A DNA stretch of 64,000 nt, taken from assembly GCF_009811555.1 (NCBI RefSeq), contig NZ_BLIN01000005.1:2117501-2181500 (forward strand), written 5' to 3'. Source of the DNA: Streptomyces caniferus (GTDB taxonomy: Bacteria; Actinomycetota; Actinomycetes; Streptomycetales; Streptomycetaceae). This document shows, piece after piece, positions 1 to 6,892 of this stretch (positions are counted from its first letter, which is position 1; each line of letters begins with the position of its first letter). The notes beneath the pieces are model-generated. The model had not been told where the DNA came from, searched no databases, and was given only the letters and a program-made list of their open reading frames with translations. The translations under genes and the position numbers were made by a program.

Positions 1-1274
1 TCGAGGTGCCGTACGAGCAGTTGGGTCTCGCCGTGGTCGGCGACGGCCGCCGCGGTGTCCACCCACAGCCAGGTGGACTCCTCACGGGTGAGCACATCGG
101 GTGCGGTCTCCGGGTCGCCGCCCTCGTGCTCGACCAGCCACAGCAGGGCGTACGGCCGCAGGGCCGGTTCGTCGGCCGCGGCGCGTACGGCGGGCTCGGC
201 CGGGGCGCCGACCGCCCGCAGCGCCTCGAAGGCGAGGCCGCGCAGCAGCGCGTCCTCGCCGCGGGCCACGGTCAGCAGCTCCTCGACGGCCGCGCCGACG
301 GAGCGGGCGGCGAGCCAGGCGCGGTATTCGGCACGGGCCGGTCCGGGGGTGAGCCGGGCGCAGCCGCGGAGCATCGCCTCGGCCGACTGCTCGATATGGC
401 CGGCCGTGCTCTGCGCGGCGACGCAGATCTGCTCCAGCTTGACCCACACCGACCAGTTGCCGAGCGGCGTCAGCTGTGCCTCGGACGCGTCGTGGAAGGC
501 CTCGTGGACGCCGTCGTGCGCACCGTCCGGCGGCACCAGTGCGCCGACGGTCAACAGCGCGTCCAGCGCCCAGCCCAGCAGTTCGGCCAGCGACGCCCCC
601 GCGGCGTCGTCGGCCGCCACCGCGGCATCGTCGGCGCTGCCCGGGGCCGGGTCCTGGCCGTACGGGACCTCGCAGCGTTCCGTGCGGAGCTCGGCGACGC
701 GCTGGTCGAGCATGTCGAGCAGCACCGGCAGCCGGACGGGCCCGGCCGACAGGTGCAGCAAGGACAGCAACTGCGGCAGCGCCTCGACGACTTCGGCGAC
801 TATCGTGGGGCCGGCCGCGGCCGGCGCGGGGCGGGCCAGCGACCAGGCGTCGAAGAGCGCGACCCAGCCGCGCAGCACGGCGGTGTCGTCGCGGTCCCAG
901 GCGCGCAGCCGCCAGCCGGGGCGGGCGAGGCCGTCATGGAGCTCGACGAGGCCGGAGAGCCGGGCCCGGTCCCAGTCGGTGCGGACCTGCTGCGGCGTCA
1001 GGCGAAGCGCCTCGGCGGCGCGTTCCGCCGCGGCCTTCGGCAGCGCCCCGTCCGGTCCGGCGCGCAGCGCGGCGCCGTCGGCCCAGCGGGCGAGGCGGGC
1101 CGCGCCCGCCAGCACGGCACGGGCCTGCCGGGCCAGTTCCGCGGGCGACGGCGTGCCCTCGGGCGGGCGGGGCGCCGGACGCTTGGTCCGGGTTGTCACC
1201 GCCCGGCGGGCGGCCGCAACCGGTTGACGGGGGACGAGTCGGAGCCGGGAGTCGCGCGGGGTACGGGACGTCAC
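1..1274 (-). CDS. Hypothetical protein, C-terminus beyond left edge; paralogue of the protein at 42907-44424
   Basis: I do not know its function. The minus-strand frame is open from a GTG at 1274 to the window edge, about 424 codons, so the C-terminus is missing. The reading is soluble, rich in Leu, Ala and acidic residues, with no signal peptide or membrane segment. Near residue 50 it has ARLARWADG, matching AKLARWAER in the 505-residue protein at 42907-44424. Further matches follow: LTPLG, then WLAARSVGAAVEELLTVARG against WLAARTPLDAARDLLAAARG. A GTG at 1199 is an alternative start; neither start has a strong ribosome site. The long plus-strand frames here are Ser/Arg-rich antisense artefacts. 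Confidence 0.75.
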   Translation of the reverse strand, partial: MTSRTPRDSRLRLVPRQPVAAARRAVTTRTKRPAPRPPEGTPSPAELARQARAVLAGAARLARWADGAALRAGPDGALPKAAAERAAEALRLTPQQVRTDWDRARLSGLVELHDGLARPGWRLRAWDRDDTAVLRGWVALFDAWSLARPAPAAAGPTIVAEVVEALPQLLSLLHLSAGPVRLPVLLDMLDQRVAELRTERCEVPYGQDPAPGSADDAAVAADDAAGASLAELLGWALDALLTVGALVPPDGAHDGVHEAFHDASEAQLTPLGNWSVWVKLEQICVAAQSTAGHIEQSAEAMLRGCARLTPGPARAEYRAWLAARSVGAAVEELLTVARGEDALLRGLAFEALRAVGAPAEPAVRAAADEPALRPYALLWLVEHEGGDPETAPDVLTREESTWLWVDTAAAVADHGETQLLVRHL

Positions 1275-1491
1275 AGGAGCAGTGTTCCCGCTGTCGGCCC
1301 GAAAGCCCAATCGGAACCCTGTTTGCGATCTGCCGGGGCCGTGTCATCTGGCCGACGCGTCCCTGATGGGAGGAGTTGTCGCCCCGTATGTCCGGGCGTC
1401 ATCGGGGCGGCGGCTCCGGGCGGGGACGCCCCGGCCTCGCGGGGGCCGGTGCCCGGCTCCGCGCCGGGCCGGGGGGCGCGCCTCGGCGGCG

Positions 1492-2655
1492 TCACATGAG
1501 CGGGGTGAAAAAGCGCCGCAGTGCCTCTTCGTAGCTCGACGGACCGGCATTCCACATCGCGGCGTGCGGTGCGTGCGGGACCGGCTGGAGGGTGACCAGA
1601 TCGGCGCGGCGGGCGGCCAGGGAGCGGGAGGCCGTCCATGGGGCGATGAGGTCGTCGGGCCCGTGGAAGAGCAGGATCGGGACGTTCAGGCCGTCCGGGT
1701 CGACGGCGTCGGCGGGCCGGTCGACGGACATCCCCGTGGAGCCCTCGGCGGCACGTACGGCCAGCGGCAGCAGGGCGCGCGGGACCCGCCGGGCGGCGGC
1801 CAGCGCACGGACCGTGGCGTTGCGGTCGAGGACCGGGGAGTCCAGGACCAGGCCGCTGATCCGGGCGCGCAGTGCGGAGTGGGCGGCGGCGCGCAGTGCC
1901 ATGGCCGCGCCGGTGGACCAGCCGTAGAGGACGATGTCCTGGGCGCCGTAGCGGACCGCGTAGCGGATGGCGGCGTCGAGGTCGCGCCATTCGGTGTCGC
2001 CGAGGTGGTGGATGCCGTCGGCGGTGCGCGGGGCGCCGACGTCGTTGCGGTGGGCCAGGTCGAGGACGGGCAGCCGGTGGCGGTGCAGGAACGGCATGAC
2101 CACCATGGGGTGTTCTCGGGTGGTGCCCAGTCCGTGGACGGTGATGACCCAGGTGTCGCGCACGCCGGGGAGGAACCACGCCGGGAGGGCGCCGAGTTCA
2201 CCGGGGACGTCGATGTCGGCGCAGTCCAGGCCGAGGGCGTCACGGGGGTTGCCGAGGTGCACCTGCGGGGTGAGCCGCATCCGGTTGCCCGGCCTGAGGG
2301 TGCCGTGGGTGACCCGCACCAGGCGGCGGACGACCGCGTCGGCGGGGTGCGGGACGCCGTGGATGACGTCGCCGATCACCGCATGGCAGCCGGAGCCGGT
2401 GAGCCCGTAGGTGCCGGGCCGCAGGGACGCCAGGCTGCGGGTGAGGGCGATGCGGCTCTCGGTGGCGGAGTGCACGGTGAGACGGGGGTCGCCCGGGAAG
2501 GGGTCGTCGGGCGACGGTTTCAGGGCAACGTCGCTGGCGTACCGGCCGACCGCCACGGCGGCCGCCCCGGCACCGATCACGGTGGTGGCGGCCACGGCCG
2601 CCGCGGTAACCAGGCGCACCTCACCAGTGTGCGCAGCGGGGCCGGACGCGGCCAC
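1492..2655 (-). CDS. Alpha/beta hydrolase with N-terminal membrane anchor
   Basis: This 387-residue protein has a hydrophobic stretch at residues 15-36 that looks like an uncleaved anchor, then an alpha/beta hydrolase fold. The nucleophile elbow GWSTG places Ser247. The likely acid is an Asp in HGPDD (334/335), and the base is a His in the PHAPHA stretch (361 or 364). VHGLG near 173 is the usual oxyanion-side HG loop. The family includes esterases, lipases and peptidases; nothing here gives the substrate. It stands alone, 216 bp from the left-edge gene and 141 bp from the aldolase gene. A GTG inside VRLVTAAAV could be a later start. Confidence 0.8.
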   Translation of the reverse strand: MAASGPAAHTGEVRLVTAAAVAATTVIGAGAAAVAVGRYASDVALKPSPDDPFPGDPRLTVHSATESRIALTRSLASLRPGTYGLTGSGCHAVIGDVIHGVPHPADAVVRRLVRVTHGTLRPGNRMRLTPQVHLGNPRDALGLDCADIDVPGELGALPAWFLPGVRDTWVITVHGLGTTREHPMVVMPFLHRHRLPVLDLAHRNDVGAPRTADGIHHLGDTEWRDLDAAIRYAVRYGAQDIVLYGWSTGAAMALRAAAHSALRARISGLVLDSPVLDRNATVRALAAARRVPRALLPLAVRAAEGSTGMSVDRPADAVDPDGLNVPILLFHGPDDLIAPWTASRSLAARRADLVTLQPVPHAPHAAMWNAGPSSYEEALRRFFTPLM

Positions 2656-2700
2656 TTGGCGGTGTCGGGCGGGTGATCGGGGGACGGTGGCCCGGGGGCC

Positions 2701-2746
2701 GGACGGCCGCCGGGCGGACGGCGACGGGCGGACGGCCGCCGGGCGG
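2701..2746. repeat. 17-bp direct repeat in a GC-rich gap
   Basis: A 17-bp unit (GGACGGCCGCCGGGCGG) occurs at 2701-2717 and 2730-2746, period 29 bp, in the 141-bp gap downstream of the class II aldolase gene. Nearby GGCGGACGG variants suggest slippage expansion. It may form the aldolase terminator, but there is no clean stem. Confidence 0.6.
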
Positions 2747-2796
2747 CCTGGGCGGACGGCGGCGGGAGGGCCGCGCCGCCGTCCGCGACGGGCGTT

Positions 2797-3453
2797 TCAG
2801 TCCTGCCGGCCGTAGCCCCGGAGCTGGACGGCGGCGGCATCGAGCTGTTCGGCGGACAGCAGGCTCGGGGTGTGGCCGGGCACGGAGCTCGCGGTCAGCC
2901 AGACCCGGCACATCCACTCCAGCTGGGCGGTGCGGTCCAGCGCCTGGTCGAGGCTGTCGCCGTAGGTGAGGGTGCCGTGGTTCCGCAGCAGGCAGCCGGT
3001 GCGGTCGCGGAGCGCGTCGAGCATGTTCGCGGCGAGCTCGTCGCTGCCGTACAGGGCGTAGGGGGCGACGCGGACCGGGCCGCCGAGCGCCGCGGTCATG
3101 TAGTGGACCGGCGGGAGTTCGGGGACGAGGGTGGAGACGGCGGTGGCGTACGGGGCGTGGGTGTGGACGACGGCGCCGGCCGTGGTGCTGCGGTAGACCG
3201 CCAGATGCATCGGGAGTTCGCTGGTCGGCCGGAGCGTGCCGATGATCTGGCGCCCTTCGAGGTCGACCGCGGTGGTGTCACCGGGCCCGAGCCGGTCGTA
3301 GGGGACGCCGCTGGGGGTGACCAGGACCAGGTCCTTGATACGGCGTGAGACATTTCCCGAGGTGCCGACGACCAGGCCGTCGGTGACGGTTCGGCGGGCG
3401 GTGGCGACCAGTTCGCCCCAGGCTTCGGCGAGGCGGTCGGCGCGGTCCTTCAT
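2797..3453 (-). CDS. Class II aldolase/adducin family protein (fuculose-phosphate aldolase-like)
   Basis: This 218-residue protein is the full length of the zinc-dependent class II aldolases FucA, AraD and RhaD. GTSGN (30-34) is the phosphate-binding loop. Zinc ligands are expected at His97 and His99 (HTH) and His159 (RNHG), with Glu79 in SELPMH as the catalytic acid. The family cleaves or epimerises sugar phosphates, typically fuculose-1-phosphate to dihydroxyacetone phosphate and lactaldehyde. No sugar kinase or isomerase lies nearby, so the substrate is open. The frame reaches upstream to 3585, but the ATG at 3453 has AGGAC just before it and matches where family proteins begin. Confidence 0.85.
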   Translation of the reverse strand: MKDRADRLAEAWGELVATARRTVTDGLVVGTSGNVSRRIKDLVLVTPSGVPYDRLGPGDTTAVDLEGRQIIGTLRPTSELPMHLAVYRSTTAGAVVHTHAPYATAVSTLVPELPPVHYMTAALGGPVRVAPYALYGSDELAANMLDALRDRTGCLLRNHGTLTYGDSLDQALDRTAQLEWMCRVWLTASSVPGHTPSLLSAEQLDAAAVQLRGYGRQD

Positions 3454-3841
3454 GGGTCCTCCGGCGCGGTGCGGCGAATAGCGGATGCGGTGCGCGTCAC
3501 CGTACGAGCAGGCCGGGGCACAGTACGCCGGGGGCCCGCCCCAACGGTATCCGCCATATAGGGATATCTGCCCTACTACGGACATTTGGCCGGAGATCAG
3601 CCACCTTGCGTTTCTTTGCCGTTAACGTCGTCGAGGAGTCGCCGCGCGGCCGGACCGCGGGGGCCGCTCGCCGTCACAGCGCATCGAGTTCGCCAACGGG
3701 TGAGGCGGAAGTGACGCCGGAGACTCCTCCGCGTGAACACTGCGGGGGTGTCACCACCACGCCCGTCCCAGTTCACTTTCCGTTCACCCGCTCTCCGTAC
3801 GGTCCCAACGACACTGACCTTCGAACTGATTGCCTGGGTGA
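3454..3841. other. Divergent intergenic region between the aldolase and pit genes
   Basis: These 388 bp carry the 5' regions of the aldolase (leftward) and pit (rightward) genes. The recognisable element is the PHO-box-like repeat at 3771-3792. I saw no credible small ORF; frames at 3606 and 3733 lack ribosome sites and coding bias. Confidence 0.6.
3771..3792 (+). promoter_or_regulatory. Candidate PHO box upstream of pit
   Basis: Two abutting 11-bp units, GTTCACTTTCC and GTTCACCCGCT, match the Streptomyces PhoP-binding pattern of tandem 11-nt repeats with conserved GTTCACC. They end 49 bp before the pit start, a position that could activate or block transcription. The motif is visible; PhoP control is inferred. 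Confidence 0.7.
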
Positions 3842-5155
3842 ATGGAACACATCACGCTTCTCATCGGGATCGTGATCGTCACGGCCTTGGTGTTCGACTT
3901 TACGAACGGCTTCCACGACACGGCCAATGCAATGGCCACCACCATCTCCACCGGGGCCCTGCGACCCAAGACCGCGGTGGCGATGTCGGCAGGGCTCAAC
4001 CTCGTCGGTGCGTTTCTGTCCGTGGAGGTGGCCAAGACCATCTCCGGCGGAATCATCGACGAGAGCGCCGGCATCAGACCTGAAGTGATCTTCGCCGGCC
4101 TGGTCGGCGCGATCGTCTGGAACCTGCTGACCTGGCTCGCGGGTCTCCCGTCCAGCTCCTCCCACGCTCTCTTCGGCGGTCTCATCGGCGCGACCCTGGT
4201 GTCGGTCGGCACCAACGGGGTGCACGGCGACGCCGTCGTGATGAAGGTCCTGATCCCGGCGGTGGCCGCCCCGGTCGTCGCGGGCCTGGCCGCGATGGCG
4301 GCGACCCGGCTCACCTACCGGCTGACCCGCAACCGCAACGAAGGGGACACCGCCAAGGGCTACCGCGCGGGGCAGATCGCCTCCGCCGCCCTGGTCTCCC
4401 TCGCCCACGGCACCAACGACGCCCAGAAGACGATGGGTGTGATCACCCTCGCGCTGATCACCGGCGGGGTCGTCGCCCCGCACGCCGACCCGCCGCTGTG
4501 GGTCATCGCCTCGGCCGGTCTCGCCATCGCGCTCGGTACGTACCTGGGCGGCTGGCGGATCATCCGCACGATGGGCAAGGGCATCACCGACATCCAGCCG
4601 CCGCAGGGCTTCGCCGCCCAGACCGGCGCCGCGGCCACCATCCTGGCCTCCTCCCACCTCGGCTTCGCGCTCTCCACCACCCAGGTCTGCTCCGGTGCCG
4701 TGATGGGCTCGGGCCTGGGCCGCAAGGGCGGCGTGGTGCGCTGGTCCACGGCCGGCCGGATGGTCCTCGCCTGGGGCCTGACGCTGCCGGCCGCGGGTGC
4801 GGTCGCGGCGGCCGCCGCGTTCCTCGCCGGTCAGGGCAACTGGGGCGTGGCCGCGGTGGCCGTCCTCGCCCTGGGCATCTGCGGCGCGATCTGGGCCGCC
4901 TCCCGGCGCAAGCCGATCGACCACACCAACGTCAACGAGGGCCCGGCCGCGGAGCCTGCCGGCGTGGTGACCACCGCGCTGCGCACCGTCTCCCCTCCCC
5001 CGGCGGGCCAGCCGGCCCCGGTGGCCGACGCCCCGGTGGCCGACGCCGCTCCGGCCGAGGCCCCGGAAACCGCCGAGATTCCGGCCCGGGCGACCGGCGC
5101 CGACACCTCCACGACCCCCGCCCCGCGCCCCAAGGCCGCGACGGTATCCCGCTAG
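3842..5155 (+). CDS. pitH2: PiT-family inorganic phosphate permease
   Basis: This 437-residue polytopic protein imports phosphate as a metal-phosphate complex coupled to protons. The two inverted PiT signatures are present: FTNGFHDTANAMATT near residues 20-34 and LAHGTNDAQKTMGV near 189-202. About ten hydrophobic segments follow, and the last 60 residues are a Pro/Ala/Thr-rich, probably cytoplasmic tail. It lacks the DUF47 accessory gene often found with pit and is instead followed after 26 bp by a small membrane protein. Position and context correspond, from memory, to the S. coelicolor low-affinity transporter pitH2. The PHO-box-like repeat at 3771-3792 suggests phosphate control. Confidence 0.9.
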   Translation: MEHITLLIGIVIVTALVFDFTNGFHDTANAMATTISTGALRPKTAVAMSAGLNLVGAFLSVEVAKTISGGIIDESAGIRPEVIFAGLVGAIVWNLLTWLAGLPSSSSHALFGGLIGATLVSVGTNGVHGDAVVMKVLIPAVAAPVVAGLAAMAATRLTYRLTRNRNEGDTAKGYRAGQIASAALVSLAHGTNDAQKTMGVITLALITGGVVAPHADPPLWVIASAGLAIALGTYLGGWRIIRTMGKGITDIQPPQGFAAQTGAAATILASSHLGFALSTTQVCSGAVMGSGLGRKGGVVRWSTAGRMVLAWGLTLPAAGAVAAAAAFLAGQGNWGVAAVAVLALGICGAIWAASRRKPIDHTNVNEGPAAEPAGVVTTALRTVSPPPAGQPAPVADAPVADAAPAEAPETAEIPARATGADTSTTPAPRPKAATVSR

Positions 5156-5181
5156 CTGTCATCACCTAAGGAACGCACTCC

Positions 5182-5418
5182 ATGAGCATCGACTGGGCAG
5201 CTCTCGGCCAGGTTTTCGGCGTCACCCTCGCGGTGACGGTCGGGATCGTGGGCCTGTTCACCGTCGGCATCGTCGGTACGTCCCGCAAGCCGCAGCCGGA
5301 GGGTGCCGCGGTCGCGGTCGCCGCACCGGGTGCGGGCGCGCGGGCCGGCGCGGTGGCCGCCTTCGCCCTGTGCGCGGCGGCGGTGGCCTACGGCATCTTT
5401 CTGATCGTCGCCGCCTGA
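5182..5418 (+). CDS. Small membrane protein downstream of pit
   Basis: This 78-residue protein has two predicted membrane helices (about 9-31 and 56-77) joined by a Pro/Ala-rich loop. It starts 26 bp after pit, behind an AAGGAAC-like ribosome site, so the two are probably co-transcribed. I recall similar small proteins next to pit genes in other Streptomyces. No catalytic motif is seen; a role in stabilising or modulating the permease is only an inference from position. Confidence 0.75.
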   Translation: MSIDWAALGQVFGVTLAVTVGIVGLFTVGIVGTSRKPQPEGAAVAVAAPGAGARAGAVAAFALCAAAVAYGIFLIVAA

Positions 5419-5479
5419 TATCCGCTCGTCGCCGCCTGCCCCCACCGGAGACGGCAACGGACAGCGGCAACGGACCGCA

Positions 5480-5529
5480 CGAGGCGCCCGGCGGACCACG
5501 GCATCAGCCGTCGTCCGCCGGGCGCCTCG
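5480..5529. terminator. Bidirectional terminator hairpin between convergent genes
   Basis: A perfect 16-bp inverted repeat (5480-5495 and 5514-5529) has an 18-nt loop with its own small stem. It lies between the small membrane gene (plus) and the lipoprotein gene (minus). The lipoprotein stop codon falls inside the loop, so the right arm also encodes its last residues. Confidence 0.8.
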
Positions 5530-6892
5530 TCGCTGGTGCGCCCCGTCCGCCGAGCGCGTCGTCGGCCTCCCGGGCCAGCTGGTCGGCGATGGCCGTGCCG
5601 CCGCGGCCGTTGAGGAGGGCGGAGACGCCGAGCTGCACGACCTTGCTGAAGGTCTGGTAGTGGGCGCTGCGCGGGCGCGGCTCGGCGGCCAGCAGCGCCG
5701 CATGCAGGGTGTGGCTGTCGGGTCGCGGCTCCGGCGCTCCCGCGGCGCCGGGCTCGGCGTGCTCCGCACCGCTCCGCGGCGGGCAGCGCGGCGCTTCGGT
5801 GCTCTCCCGGTAGGCCGAGTCACGGGTCGCCGCGAACCCCCGCTCCAGCAGACAGCGTTCGCTGCGCGGGCTGGTCAGCGCCTCGATCAGGGACCGCGCG
5901 CCGGCCGGCCGTTTGCTGCCGGCCGAGATCGCGAGGTTCTGGCCGCCCAGTACGGACATCCGCTTGCCGTCGCTGCGGCGGGCCGGCAGCTGGGTGACGT
6001 CGAACTTCACGCCGGGCGTGAGCTTCTCGGCGACCGAGGCGTATTCGACCGGCCAGTTGCGCATGAACAGGGCCCGGCCGTCGGCGAACCAGCGGCGGCT
6101 CTCCGTCTCGTCCATCGTGGTGGCTTCGTGCGGCATGATCGCATCGAGCCGGTCCTTGAGGTCGGTGACGCCCTGCTGGAGCGCGCCGACCTGCTCGTCC
6201 TTGGTGAAGCTGGTGGCCTCGGGGTCGCCGCCGTTGGCCCAGGCCGACTCCAGGGTGTTGACGGTCAGCCCTTCATAGGGCCGCAGCTGGGCGACCATGC
6301 CGTACATCCTCGGCACCTTCCCGCGGTGTCCCCCGGCGGCGTCGCGGTTGTAGTCGCTCGCAACGCCCTGCGCCGTCTTCTTCAGTTCGTCCCAGTCGGA
6401 GGGGACGGGGCGGTGGTACTTCTCCAGGAGGTCCTTGCGGTAATAGAGCAGCCCGGCATCGGTGTTGAAGGGCACTCCCCACACCTTGCCGTCGTACTCC
6501 ACGGTCTTGGCCACGCTGTCGAGGAAGTCACCGTCCAGCGGTGCGGGCCAGGGCCGGATGACGCCCGCCTCGGCGAACTCCGCGGTCCAGGCGACATCGA
6601 GGTTGAGCACGTCGTAGCCACCGTTGCCGGACTGGCCCGCTGCCAGCAGCTGGCTGCGCTGCCCGTCGGCGGTGTCCGGGAGTTTGACGAGCCGGACCGT
6701 GCGGCCGTGCTCCTTCTCCCAGGCGTGGATCAGGTCCTGGCGGATGCCGGAGCTGCTGAGGTCGCTGCCGGTGGCCAGGACGATCGCGCCGTGCTCCGGG
6801 AGGTCCGGCTCCCCCGCCGTACAGCCGCCGGCCGCCGGCAGCAGGGTCAGACAGAGCAGCGCGGCGGCCGCCCTGGTGCGCGGGGTGGTCAT
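5504..6892 (-). CDS. Extracellular solute-binding lipoprotein of the EACC1/caspase module
   Basis: This 462-residue protein begins with a lipoprotein signal peptide: a basic N-terminus, a hydrophobic core, then the lipobox AGGC. The mature part resembles type 1 (sugar-type) ABC substrate-binding proteins, with FNTDAGLLYYRKDLLEKY and WDELK as the usual hinge-region sequence. No permease or ATPase gene lies near, so it is probably a ligand-sensing protein rather than a transport component. Its ATG overlaps the stop of the caspase gene by 4 bp (ATGA, 6889-6892), which implies co-translation. The frame extends 27 codons upstream, but the signal peptide fixes the start at 6892. The ligand is unknown. 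Confidence 0.85.
   Translation of the reverse strand: MTTPRTRAAAALLCLTLLPAAGGCTAGEPDLPEHGAIVLATGSDLSSSGIRQDLIHAWEKEHGRTVRLVKLPDTADGQRSQLLAAGQSGNGGYDVLNLDVAWTAEFAEAGVIRPWPAPLDGDFLDSVAKTVEYDGKVWGVPFNTDAGLLYYRKDLLEKYHRPVPSDWDELKKTAQGVASDYNRDAAGGHRGKVPRMYGMVAQLRPYEGLTVNTLESAWANGGDPEATSFTKDEQVGALQQGVTDLKDRLDAIMPHEATTMDETESRRWFADGRALFMRNWPVEYASVAEKLTPGVKFDVTQLPARRSDGKRMSVLGGQNLAISAGSKRPAGARSLIEALTSPRSERCLLERGFAATRDSAYRESTEAPRCPPRSGAEHAEPGAAGAPEPRPDSHTLHAALLAAEPRPRSAHYQTFSKVVQLGVSALLNGRGGTAIADQLAREADDALGGRGAPATRRPADDG

Noticed and set aside
6..1499. Long plus-strand open frames at the left edge
   Set aside because: Their composition is Gly/Arg/Gln- or Ser-rich antisense shadow; the minus frame gives a normal protein with a paralogue.
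2701..2790. GC-rich repeats as a possible CRISPR-like array
   Set aside because: Only two 17-bp units with a 12-bp spacer and no cas genes; looks like slippage.
3606..3875. Plus-strand ORF upstream of pit
   Set aside because: It runs across the PHO-box-like repeat and the pit start in another frame, with unlike composition.
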